A DNA stretch of 64,000 nt from SKKC01 sp046542845. Lineage in GTDB: Bacteria > Spirochaetota > Spirochaetia > DSM-27196 > SKKC01. The stretch is from assembly GCA_046542845.1 (NCBI GenBank), contig JBKHAN010000003.1:30727-94726 (forward strand). The letters are read 5' to 3'. The notes beneath the pieces were generated by a model. That model made no database searches and was not told the DNA's origin. It saw only the letters and a list, made by a program, of their open reading frames with translations. Position 1 is the first letter of the stretch, and each line of letters opens with the position of its first letter. This document shows, piece by piece, positions 45,013-52,148 of this stretch. Both the position numbers and the translations under genes were made by a program.

Positions 45013-45982
45013 GTGTGCGCCCCCCGGCGTCGCGTCTGTCGAGCGTCGCGCGTATCCACGCTGGTATTGCAATCACAACGCCAAGCAGTATAAGCCCGGC
45101 TGAACCGAGAAACGGTTCGGTATTCCGCGTAAACACCGTTCCGACGAGCGGATGCCGTGCAGCTTCCGATAGAAAGACTGCCGCCGCCGGTAACAGCACC
45201 ACAACCAGTACCGCCGAGGAAACACTGGTCAAGGGCCACGAGCCGTGTCCCGCGAGCAGCCAGGCGGCGAACAGCACGGTCGCGACGCCGGCGAGGTGCG
45301 TGAGGTACTCCGCAGGCCCCTCGTCCATAAACCCCTCTGTAAGCTCGAGAAAGTCCGCGAACGTCCGCGAGAGAAACCCGAGGACCGGCCCGGGTGAGAG
45401 CACTTCGAGAAACCCGTCGGTAGCCTGGGAAAGCGCAAACTCGGCTTCGAGGGGGTTGATCAGAATACGCTCTCGAAACGGATCGTAGGTCGCCTCTTCA
45501 ACAAAAGCGAAGGCCGGCGAAGAACCCGGGTCGTATATCGCCACCCCGCGAAGCTCAAGCCCGTCCACCGAAGAAATGAACAAGGTCGTAGATCCGAACG
45601 ACAATAGCGTGCGCGGGCGTACGCGAGTCGACAGTGCCCCGCGCGGGACCGGAGCCGCCTCGGCGGCGCGTCTCAGAATCACGGCACCGGGCCCGAGCAA
45701 GCCGAGGAGGATGATTACCTTGAGGATCACCAGAACGGCATTCGCCCGAGCGGTTGCGCTACGTGGCCTCAGCGCATCGAGAACGAACGCGATCCCGACA
45801 ACGGGCACAAACAGATACCGAACCGCATCGAGAAGGGCCTGCGGAAACAGATGAAGCGGCACTCCCGCATCGGCCCGAACCGAACCGGCAATGCGCAGCA
45901 GCGCGACACCGCCCCCGAACAGGGCAAGCAGCAGCAGACAGCGCAGGATAAAAAGTAACGGTGATCGGAGTGCCGATTTCAC
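45005..45982 (-). CDS. Membrane protein with LptF/LptG-like topology
   Basis: 325 residues. Three helices (about 8-30, 55-75, 90-110), a 110-residue periplasmic strand-rich domain (TLLSFGSTTLFISSVDGLELRGVAIYDP, FVEEATYDPFRERILINPLEAEFAL) and three more helices near the end. This three-plus-three topology with a jelly-roll-like centre matches LptF/LptG, the permeases that extract lipopolysaccharide for the Lpt bridge. Sequence similarity is weak, so the call is inference. It is followed with overlap by the second such protein, as lptF-lptG pairs are. The start is GTG 45982 or TTG 46021; neither has a good ribosome site. The DnaA-box region lies directly upstream. Confidence 0.62.
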   Translation of the reverse strand: MKSALRSPLLFILRCLLLLALFGGGVALLRIAGSVRADAGVPLHLFPQALLDAVRYLFVPVVGIAFVLDALRPRSATARANAVLVILKVIILLGLLGPGAVILRRAAEAAPVPRGALSTRVRPRTLLSFGSTTLFISSVDGLELRGVAIYDPGSSPAFAFVEEATYDPFRERILINPLEAEFALSQATDGFLEVLSPGPVLGFLSRTFADFLELTEGFMDEGPAEYLTHLAGVATVLFAAWLLAGHGSWPLTSVSSAVLVVVLLPAAAVFLSEAARHPLVGTVFTRNTEPFLGSAGLILLGVVIAIPAWIRATLDRRDAGGRTRA

Positions 45983-46012
45983 AACAATCGGATGGTAGCA
46001 CGCACAGCGACG

Positions 46013-46312
46013 TGTGGACAATCAAATATCGCTACACGGGCCGCAGACGATAACATGCAATCGATAGTCAATCGACAACTTCTCCTCAGGTTATCCACAA
46101 GCAGATACACGGTAATAGAGGAATCTCTTCTTCTCCCGAAAAAAAGATTCTGTCTACTTTATTGTACGCCGAAGACGTAACAGTACGTAAATCCTTGTGC
46201 TTATTAGACTTAATTCTGTCAAACACCCTTTGAAGACTGAGGGTTTTCCAACAAGGCTTAAAATCTGTTAAGTCTTGAGCCGGAAATACAGTTTATCCAC
46301 AAGATATACACA
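46013..46312. promoter_or_regulatory. AT-rich intergenic region with a cluster of DnaA boxes (possible origin or DnaA-regulated control region)
   Basis: The gap 45983-46330 (348 bases) holds no gene and is far richer in A and T than its surroundings. It contains two perfect DnaA boxes TTATCCACA (46091-46099 and 46293-46301), a one-mismatch box on the reverse strand (46013-46021, TTGTCCACA) and a one-mismatch box ATATACACA (46304-46312) placed exactly 11 bases after the second perfect box, one helical turn. Between them lie the inverted repeat AGACTTAA/TTAAGTCT (46206-46213, 46268-46275) and A/T runs. No dnaA, dnaN or gyrase gene is nearby, so origin function is not shown; DnaA-controlled transcription or titration are alternatives. 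Confidence 0.55.
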
Positions 46313-46330
46313 GGCTAAAGGCTTGACAGG

Positions 46331-47020
46331 TCAGTCGTCGGTGTCAGCCGGCGATTCCCAGTCGACCAGTCGATACCCAACCCCGCGCCGTACTTCTATG
46401 GACGGGCCCGGTGCGGGAGCCGAGACAATGCGCATTTTCTTACGCAGATTGGAAATATGCATATCCAGCGATCTCGAAGACGTGTTGTGCGTGCGTAACA
46501 GCGCGAGCGTGAGCTCGTCTCTTGATACCAGACTGTTTGCATGAGACACCAGAATCTCGAGAAGTCGGTATTCGACCGGACGAATCTCGACCGCGTGGCG
46601 CGAGGTCCACATCATAGAGGCGTCATAGTGAATTCCATCGCTATCAGACCGTTCGGGCATCGCCTCAAGGGAGTCCCTGCGGATTCGAAGATACAGCTCC
46701 TCAGCATCCCAGGGTTCCTTCATGAAATCCCAGCATCCGAACAGAAAAGACGGTGTCAGGAGGTCCGCCGAGCCGAACGCGATAATTCGCGTCGTTTGTT
46801 TCAGGCGCGGAGACGCCCGCTGTATACGCACAAGCTGCTCGGCTGGAACCACGCTCCAGTCCGCCGCCGGCAGGGGCGCGTCCTGGACGACAAGAACGTC
46901 TACGCCGTCAATCGTTCGGAAGTAGTACTCTATCTTTTCCCGCATTTCACTGCGGTCGGATAGTACGCAGAGCCGTGTTTCGTGTTGAAGTCCGTCGTGA
47001 AGATTAGCCCTCGACCTCAT
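46331..47020 (-). CDS. OmpR-type winged-helix regulator with an atypical receiver
   Basis: 229 residues. The C-terminal half (about 125-222) is a Trans_reg_C winged helix: RPVEYRLLEILVSHANSLVSRDELTLALL, SRSLDMHISNLRKKM and IEVRRGVGYRLV. The N-terminal half resembles a receiver (RLCVLSDRSEMRE, TTRIIAFGS, WDFMKEPWDAEEL with the conserved Lys-Pro neighbourhood), but spacing is short and no clear phospho-acceptor Asp sits at the end of strand three. It may work without phosphorylation. The ATG overlaps the PspA gene's stop by 17 bases, so it is co-translated with PspA and probably regulates the same stress response. Confidence 0.84.
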   Translation of the reverse strand: MRSRANLHDGLQHETRLCVLSDRSEMREKIEYYFRTIDGVDVLVVQDAPLPAADWSVVPAEQLVRIQRASPRLKQTTRIIAFGSADLLTPSFLFGCWDFMKEPWDAEELYLRIRRDSLEAMPERSDSDGIHYDASMMWTSRHAVEIRPVEYRLLEILVSHANSLVSRDELTLALLRTHNTSSRSLDMHISNLRKKMRIVSAPAPGPSIEVRRGVGYRLVDWESPADTDD

Positions 47021-47810
47021 CGTTCATCTTCTTCTTGAGTTCCGCAAGCGGATCGTCCTCACCCGATGCACCTTCCGCGGTAGCTGAACCGCCATCCGAT
47101 GCCTCGCTTGTACCCTGCCCGGTATTGTCCTCGAGAGCCATCCGCTTTTTCAGGTCTTCGAGCATTCGGTCAGTTCCGACCGTACTCGAACCTTCGAGTT
47201 CCTTGAACTTATCCTCAAGCGCGTCGCCCCTGGATGACATATCTTCGATCTCGCCGGCGGCAGCGACTTCGGCCTCGAGCTGGTCGACACGGCTTGCCAT
47301 GCGATCAAAGACTTCGAAGGCGCTCGTGTTGGACATGCCGCTGACGGTCTGTTGTATCTTTTTCTGCGCGTCCGCCCGTTTTGACCGTGCGATTAGAAGG
47401 TTCTTTTTCCGTTGCGCTTCGTCTATCTTCTGCTGCAGGCCACGCAGGGATTCCTTCAGTTTTTCGACCGACTCGTGCTGTGCCGTCCACTGTTCCTCAA
47501 GCTGGGCTGCGTAGGAATCGTACTCCTGCTTCCGGCCGAGTGCCTCACGAGCAAGATCCTCTTTGCCCGCCTTGAGGGCCATCATAGCCTTCCGTTCCCA
47601 CTCTGCTGCATGATTGCGGTTTTCGTTTACCTGACGTTCAAGCTTCTTCTCGTCGGCAATTGCCGAGGCTACGCTTTTCTTGCTTTCAATAAGCTGCTGA
47701 TTCATGTCGACGATCAGCTGATTCAGCATTTTTTCGGGATTCTCCGCTTTGCTGATCATGTCATTGATGTTTGATTTCACAACGCGGCGAAAACGATCAA
47801 AAAGCCCCAT
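47004..47810 (-). CDS. pspA: PspA/IM30-family phage shock protein A
   Basis: 268 residues, slightly longer than E. coli PspA (222). The family start MGLFDRFRRVVKSNINDMISKAENPEKMLNQLI is exact, followed by a long coiled coil (about 25-190: QQLIESKKSVASAIADEKKLERQV, KEDLAREALGRKQEYD). The tail (220-268) is acidic with Gly and Ser and ends in DDPLAELKKKMNDEVEG. PspA/Vipp1/IM30 proteins are ESCRT-III relatives that polymerise on damaged inner membrane. GGAGGAG lies six bases before the ATG. It sits between the YbjN-like and winged-helix genes in one operon. Confidence 0.94.
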   Translation of the reverse strand: MGLFDRFRRVVKSNINDMISKAENPEKMLNQLIVDMNQQLIESKKSVASAIADEKKLERQVNENRNHAAEWERKAMMALKAGKEDLAREALGRKQEYDSYAAQLEEQWTAQHESVEKLKESLRGLQQKIDEAQRKKNLLIARSKRADAQKKIQQTVSGMSNTSAFEVFDRMASRVDQLEAEVAAAGEIEDMSSRGDALEDKFKELEGSSTVGTDRMLEDLKKRMALEDNTGQGTSEASDGGSATAEGASGEDDPLAELKKKMNDEVEG

Positions 47811-47835
47811 ACTTTGCTCCTCCGTATAACGTCGG

Positions 47836-48210
47836 TTACTTTCGATAAGCCGAGAGCGTCGGGTAATGCTGCGCGAGTGAGAGCCCTATTGCATCGAGCG
47901 CACCCATGAACTCTTCGTAATCGAGCGTGGCTGTCTCAAAGGTCTCAACGAGTACTACGTCCCGATCGTCGACTGCATACGCGCCATAAACAAGGTCCAC
48001 GTTCAACCGAAGAAGTTCTTCGAAGAGCTCGCAGCTGCCCTCGGATGGTACGTCCATGACCTTCGTTCGTATCGTGACGAGACTGTCTTCGGCGAATACG
48101 AAGACATTCCCAAGCCCCTTCTCCTCGTCGTTTATAACCCAGACGTTTTCGCCGGCTTCTTCATACGTAAGAGCGAGATTGATCAGATACCCTTCGATTT
48201 TTGATTGCAC
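47836..48210 (-). CDS. YbjN-like small protein of the psp operon
   Basis: 124 residues from GTG with AGGAGT seven bases upstream. It has the alternating helix and strand pattern of the YbjN/type III chaperone-like fold (KIEGYLINLALTYEEAGENVWVIND, FVFAEDSLVTIRTKVMDVP, ELFEELLRLNVDLVYGAYAVDDRDVVLVETF). It is strongly acidic and likely cytoplasmic. Such proteins are found next to pspA in several phyla and may act as partners or chaperones; the role is inferred from position. It is the first gene of the set with pspA and the winged-helix regulator. Confidence 0.8.
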   Translation of the reverse strand: MQSKIEGYLINLALTYEEAGENVWVINDEEKGLGNVFVFAEDSLVTIRTKVMDVPSEGSCELFEELLRLNVDLVYGAYAVDDRDVVLVETFETATLDYEEFMGALDAIGLSLAQHYPTLSAYRK

Positions 48211-48296
48211 GATCGACTCCTGAATCTGCGATAATGTGAACGATCACTGCGGTTGTCAGTATGTAACACCCATTCATGGTCCTGGAACAGTAAATA

Positions 48297-48848
48297 TTAT
48301 CCCAAGAATACCTGTCCGGCGGCGTCAATGGCAAGAATGGTCTTACAGTTGGAACACCGGAATCGACCCGATTTCGACGCTTTCAGTTTTGTCGAACAGA
48401 TAGGGCAGCGAAAAATCTTTGGAAACACGCTGGTCTCAACGGTTTTCCCCCCTGCGGAGAAAAACTGTATAGCGTCGTCCATGTTGTCCTTGATCTGGAA
48501 AAACTGCGAGAAGCCGAGAAGTTGAAAGACTTCGTATACCTTCGGCTGAATTTCAAGGAGAACCAGGTCACCACCACGCGGCTTGACTGCCTTCAAAAAC
48601 GCCGTAAAAGAACCGATACCGGTGCTCGACACATAGTTCAAGCCACCGCAGTGGAAAATAAGGCGGGGGAAACCTGCCTCTATCGCCCGGTTGACGCGTT
48701 TCTGAAAGAAGTTCGAATTGTAGGTATCGATGTATCCGTTCAAAAAGAGTATGAGACAACCGTCTGCTTCATCCACCTTCTGAAGGTTGATCTTCAGGCT
48801 CTCGTCTTTTTCCTCATCGAAACCGGGTACAATATCGTTATTACTCAT
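48297..48848 (-). CDS. STAS-domain anti-sigma antagonist with C-terminal zinc ribbon
   Basis: 183 residues. The STAS domain spans about 18-132: CLILFLNGYIDTYNSNFFQKRVNRAI, PRLIFHCGGLNYVSSTGIGSF and VYEVFQLLGFSQFFQI. The phosphorylatable Ser position is in YVSSTGIG. The C-terminal 45 residues form a zinc ribbon (CPICSTKL...CSNCKT), rarely fused to STAS. In partner switching, a kinase phosphorylates the STAS Ser and an RsbU-type phosphatase reverses it; the window encodes such a phosphatase at 2521-4959. AAGG precedes the ATG, and a near-consensus promoter lies upstream. Confidence 0.88.
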   Translation of the reverse strand: MSNNDIVPGFDEEKDESLKINLQKVDEADGCLILFLNGYIDTYNSNFFQKRVNRAIEAGFPRLIFHCGGLNYVSSTGIGSFTAFLKAVKPRGGDLVLLEIQPKVYEVFQLLGFSQFFQIKDNMDDAIQFFSAGGKTVETSVFPKIFRCPICSTKLKASKSGRFRCSNCKTILAIDAAGQVFLG

Positions 48849-48928
48849 TCATTACCTTCTGAAGAACGGCCTGCCGCCGCCGATGCCATTTTTAACCAGT
48901 ATAATTCGCGCTGACGTTTTCCTGCCAC

Positions 48929-48957
48929 ATAGTAGTGTCCTCACCGGGCTTTGTCAA
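48929..48957 (-). promoter_or_regulatory. Near-consensus sigma-70 promoter for the STAS gene
   Basis: Reading the reverse strand, TTGACA (48957-48952) is followed after 17 bases by TACTAT (48934-48929). The -35 is perfect and the -10 matches five of six bases. Transcription would start near 48922, giving a leader of about 75 bases before the STAS ATG at 48848. Confidence 0.72.
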
Positions 48958-48980
48958 ATCTCACCTGTGGTTCCGACTTT

Positions 48981-49712
48981 TCACAGCAACCCGTCAGACG
49001 CGTTTATCGTCGCCCCATTAACCACCTTTGTCGTGCATATGTAGCGCACCAGTGAAGCAATTTCTTCCGTGCTGGTAAGCCGTCCCGTCGGGCTGCGTCT
49101 GATACAGGTATTCCTGGACGCATCGCTCATGTACTCCGTATCCACGTATCCGGGACAGATTACGTTACAGGTTACGCCCGACGACGCGTGCGAGCGGGCA
49201 ATCGACCGTGCGAGCACCGGCAAGCCTCCTTTTGCGGCCGTATATGCGGGAGCTTCGCGGGAGGGCCGACGTTCGTCCCCGGCAGACGCCCCAAAGAATA
49301 TTATACGCCCGAACTGCTCGGAAATCATGTACGGAAGACAACGTTCAGCCATTATTCCGGGAAGTGCGAGATTCATTGTAACCATTCGTTCCCAGGTGCT
49401 CGTCGTGTGGTCTGAACCGAGCGGTTCCCAGGCAACGGGTCCGTATGCGACCACGAGGATATGGACCTCGGTGTATGCCGTGAACACAGTAAGGTCGGAC
49501 AGCGACTCTAATGATGCGAGAATCCCCGTCGGCGGTCGCCGCCCGTCGCTGGAAATTCGAGAGAGCAGACGGTCGAGCTTCTGCCGGTCGTGTCCGGCAT
49601 GGACAAACACCTCTGCGCCTGCTTCGCACAGGACAGAGGCGACAGCCGCCCCGATTCCTCCGGATCCCCCGATAACGAGGGCTCGCCGACCCGCAAGATC
49701 TACAGTTTTCAC
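48981..49712 (-). CDS. Short-chain dehydrogenase/reductase, FabG-like
   Basis: 243 residues, the classical SDR length. The cofactor motif is VIGGSGGIGAAVA; others are LVVAYGP (the NAG-like position), the active Asn in VTMNLAL, Ser in FFGASAG, and Tyr and Lys in YTAAKGG. The C-terminal CPGYVDTEYM and VNGATINASDGLL match the FabG group that ends in the conserved Gly-G-x region. Substrate is unknown; FabG-like members reduce 3-oxoacyl chains or other ketones. The start is taken as GTG 49712, which gives the normal family N-terminus KTVDLAGRRALVI; ATG 49790 would add 26 unusual residues. Confidence 0.87.
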   Translation of the reverse strand: MKTVDLAGRRALVIGGSGGIGAAVASVLCEAGAEVFVHAGHDRQKLDRLLSRISSDGRRPPTGILASLESLSDLTVFTAYTEVHILVVAYGPVAWEPLGSDHTTSTWERMVTMNLALPGIMAERCLPYMISEQFGRIIFFGASAGDERRPSREAPAYTAAKGGLPVLARSIARSHASSGVTCNVICPGYVDTEYMSDASRNTCIRRSPTGRLTSTEEIASLVRYICTTKVVNGATINASDGLL

Positions 49713-49783
49713 AATGCAAACAGTGCCGATGTCGAAGCGGTCTGTCAAACGCAGCGCTCCCCTCGCGCAGGCCGCACCTGTGT

Positions 49784-49811
49784 GTGACATGCGCCGGCAA
49801 ACTGATATACT
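49784..49811 (+). promoter_or_regulatory. Candidate sigma-70 promoter for the small exported protein gene
   Basis: GTGACA (49784-49789) and TATACT (49806-49811) are 16 bases apart, with five of six matches in each box. Transcription would start near 49818, about 40 bases before the ATG at 49857. Confidence 0.55.
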
Positions 49812-49856
49812 ATGATTCGACTTTTGACGTCGCCTGTTGGCGCCTGGGAGGTACGA

Positions 49857-50348
49857 ATGCGAAGCTGTTTTGCGACTCTTGCCGCGGCGAGCCTGCTTTT
49901 TATCAGTCTGTTTCCGGCTCAAGGTCAGTCTGCCGATTTTCTGTCCGCTGAGAGGATTAACTTCGAAGTCACGGTACAGTCGCTGCATGAGCAGGCACAA
50001 CAGATTCAGATCGGACCCGTGGAAGAAAGCGATATGTTTGTTCTCGACGGGCACACAGCCTCGGTTACGATCGTCCCGACCGATAACGGCGCGTTTCTCG
50101 CGGAAATAGAGCTTGTGACCGGATCGTGGCAGGGCCTGCAGCAGGTCATGCTGCATCGGGTGATCGTGCAGGCGGACGAGCAGTTTGAGTCGCGTGTCTC
50201 GGACAGGCCGGTAGCGCAGCCTGAATCCGGTACGGTTGTTGCGGGCATTGAACTTCTGGTCGCCGGCAGACTCGTCGAAGTACGACGTGACCTAACCGGG
50301 CGTCGGGTTCCCGTGGTACGAGCAGAGCGAATCAGAACCCGCCAGTAG
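49857..50348 (+). CDS. Small exported protein of unknown function
   Basis: 163 residues. A signal peptide (CFATLAAASLLFISLFPAQGQSA) ends near residue 24. The mature part is strand-rich (INFEVTVQSLHEQAQQIQIGPVEE, SVTIVPTDNGAFLAEIELVTGSWQGLQQVMLHRVIVQ, GIELLVAGRLVEVRRDLTGRRVPVVRA), and I do not recognise it. GGGAGG lies five bases before the ATG. It is convergent with the sigma-54-type activator gene and overlaps its 3' end by 57 bases. Periplasmic location is likely. Confidence 0.78.
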   Translation: MRSCFATLAAASLLFISLFPAQGQSADFLSAERINFEVTVQSLHEQAQQIQIGPVEESDMFVLDGHTASVTIVPTDNGAFLAEIELVTGSWQGLQQVMLHRVIVQADEQFESRVSDRPVAQPESGTVVAGIELLVAGRLVEVRRDLTGRRVPVVRAERIRTRQ

Positions 50349-51491
50349 CTCCCCGAGATGGAGCGCCGAATTGAGCGCCTGCAGGACAGCTCCGTCCCCG
50401 ACGCAGGATGTGTCTGACAGCACCGCCGCGCGCACGAGCAGGTTTCGGAACTCGCGGACGTTGCCGCGATACGGAAGCCCCCGGAGCAGCTTCAAAGCCG
50501 CAGGGGTGAGCCGGTACCCGCCATAGGGGAAAGCCTCATCGAGGATCTCTCCCGACAGGACAAAGAGATCCTCCTGCCGTTCGCGCAGTGGAGGTACTCT
50601 CAGCGAAAGCACGTCGAGCCTGTAGAGCAGGTCCAGACGGAAGGACTTCTCTCTCACGGCCTGCACCAGATTTCGGTTCGTCGCAGCAATTACACGCACG
50701 TCGACCCGCTGCATTCGGTCCGAACCGACAGGACGGACCACCCCGGTTTCGAGTACCCGCAGGAGCGCGACCTGTCCCGACGGTGACAACTCGCCCACTT
50801 CGTCAAGAAACAGACTCCCTCCGGATGCACAGACGAAAGCCCCTTTTCGCGGATGCGAACCCGTGTACGCACCGGTTGCTACGCCAAACATATCCGACTC
50901 GAACAGCTCGCGAGGTATAGCGCCGCAATTGCGCGGAACGAACCGTGCGGCCGCGCGACTCGACGCATCGTGTATCGCGCGAGCGACGACCTCTTTCCCC
51001 GTCCCGCTTTCGCCGGTGATCAGAACAGGAGCCGCCGTTGAGGCGTATTTTTTCACCCGCGTGGAGAGCTCGAGCATTGCAGCAGACTGGTACTTCGTTA
51101 ATCCATGCGTCGGTGGCTCTGCCGCGCCCGGGCCATTGCCCGGATGCATACCAAGCAGATTCAGCGCATCCCGCAGCGCTTCCCCGAGCCGACGCCGCGT
51201 CACCGGCTTTGTGACATAATCGACGGCGCCTGCGCGGATTATCTGAATCACGTCTTTCAGGTCTCGGTGCGTACCGATGACAACGCAGGGAATTCCCGCG
51301 CAACTGCACGCCCGTAACTGGCTTCGTAGCGAGGTATCCCCGGACGCCGTCTCGATGACACGCAGGCGTTCGTCTTCGGCAATCGTATGACTTGATTGCC
51401 TGTCCATCCATACGACGTCCAGCGAAGGGACAATCATAGGAACAAGGGTTTTCAGGACGCTGCTGTTCGAGATAACGACCACGCGAGCCAT
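50292..51491 (-). CDS. Sigma-54-type AAA+ activator without DNA-binding domain
   Basis: 399 residues. A receiver-like region (1-110) keeps the Lys of YVTKPV (K95) but lacks the acidic pair (ISNSSV in place of DD) and a clear phospho-acceptor Asp. The AAA+ domain (about 130-355) has Walker A GESGTGKE (160-167), the sigma-54 contact loop GAYTGS at 207-212 (normally GAFTGA), Walker B GGSLFLDE (224-231), the arginine segment RLDLLYRLDVLSLRVPPLRER and PYRGNVREFRNLL. The protein ends about 45 residues later with no Fis-type helix-turn-helix. Such DNA-independent activators exist (for example FlgR-like). Its 3' end overlaps the small exported protein gene. Confidence 0.87.
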   Translation of the reverse strand: MARVVVISNSSVLKTLVPMIVPSLDVVWMDRQSSHTIAEDERLRVIETASGDTSLRSQLRACSCAGIPCVVIGTHRDLKDVIQIIRAGAVDYVTKPVTRRRLGEALRDALNLLGMHPGNGPGAAEPPTHGLTKYQSAAMLELSTRVKKYASTAAPVLITGESGTGKEVVARAIHDASSRAAARFVPRNCGAIPRELFESDMFGVATGAYTGSHPRKGAFVCASGGSLFLDEVGELSPSGQVALLRVLETGVVRPVGSDRMQRVDVRVIAATNRNLVQAVREKSFRLDLLYRLDVLSLRVPPLRERQEDLFVLSGEILDEAFPYGGYRLTPAALKLLRGLPYRGNVREFRNLLVRAAVLSDTSCVGDGAVLQALNSALHLGELLAGSDSLCSYHGNPTPG

Positions 51492-51538
51492 CCCGCCATC
51501 CTACTCTAAGGAAACATTCTTTAGCAAGTTTTTACACT

Positions 51539-51544
51539 TATAAT
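51539..51544 (+). promoter_or_regulatory. Consensus -10 element (TATAAT) before the FxsA gene
   Basis: A perfect TATAAT lies 52 bases before the GTG at 51597, in the short divergent region between the AAA+ activator gene and the FxsA gene. No good -35 box is seen at 16-18 bases upstream, so the promoter may be weak or activator-dependent. Confidence 0.4.
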
Positions 51545-51596
51545 CGGTCACTATCGCCGCTTGCGGTTTTTCTGTGCCCATGCCCATAATACCCAC

Positions 51597-52148
51597 GTGC
51601 TAACCATCGATAGTCTTCTGCGCTTTCTGAACCCGGGATCTGCCCGCACCGTTCTGTTCTGGCTGCTACCGGTATCGGCGCTCCTGCTGCTGGACACGTA
51701 TACGGTTATTCTGGCAAGCGAACAGGTCGGTGCGTACCTGACCCTCGCCGTGAGCGCTACGATCTCTCTCGTCGGGGTGTTTGTGTCGCTTATGTCGCTC
51801 AGACGGCATCGGCGACTGCTCAGGCGCGCTGTGTTTCTATCCGCTGAGCCCGACCGCATGTACCGTAACATAGCCGCGTCATTCGTCGCCGGGTTGTGCT
51901 TTCTCGGTCCTGGAGCCGTCAGCGCGGCGCTTGGCGTGGTATTTCTCCTGCCGGTGTTCCGCTGTATACCGGGCTACATCGTGACACGCAGCGTCGACGA
52001 ACAGCTGAGTCAGGTGTACGAGTATCTGAAAATCGAGAATACGGAACGCGCCTCAGCGTTTGCGAAGCCTGTAATACAGGAGAACGAGCCCGTACCAGGC
52101 GTAGACCGGCAGTCGGAAAACTCGCCAGGGTCTGGTGAACCAGACTGA
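51597..52148 (+). CDS. FxsA-family membrane protein
   Basis: 183 residues from the GTG at 51597. It has FxsA-like helices in order: SARTVLFWLLPVSALLLLDTYTVI, VGAYLTLAVSATISLVGVFVSLMSL, and a C-terminal hydrophobic stretch AGLCFLGPGAVSAALGVVFLLPVFRCI. The tail is soluble. FxsA is a small inner-membrane protein; in E. coli its excess relieves phage T7 exclusion, with no known enzymatic role. A TTG at 51561 is an alternative start; neither has a strong ribosome site. Its last 96 bases overlap the convergent WecG-type gene. Confidence 0.82.
   Translation: MLTIDSLLRFLNPGSARTVLFWLLPVSALLLLDTYTVILASEQVGAYLTLAVSATISLVGVFVSLMSLRRHRRLLRRAVFLSAEPDRMYRNIAASFVAGLCFLGPGAVSAALGVVFLLPVFRCIPGYIVTRSVDEQLSQVYEYLKIENTERASAFAKPVIQENEPVPGVDRQSENSPGSGEPD

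Noticed and set aside
46091..46301. Calling the DnaA-box gap a proven oriC
   Set aside because: Flanking genes are not the usual dnaA/dnaN/gyrB set, only four boxes are seen, and skew over the chromosome is needed; it is reported as a possible origin or control region only.
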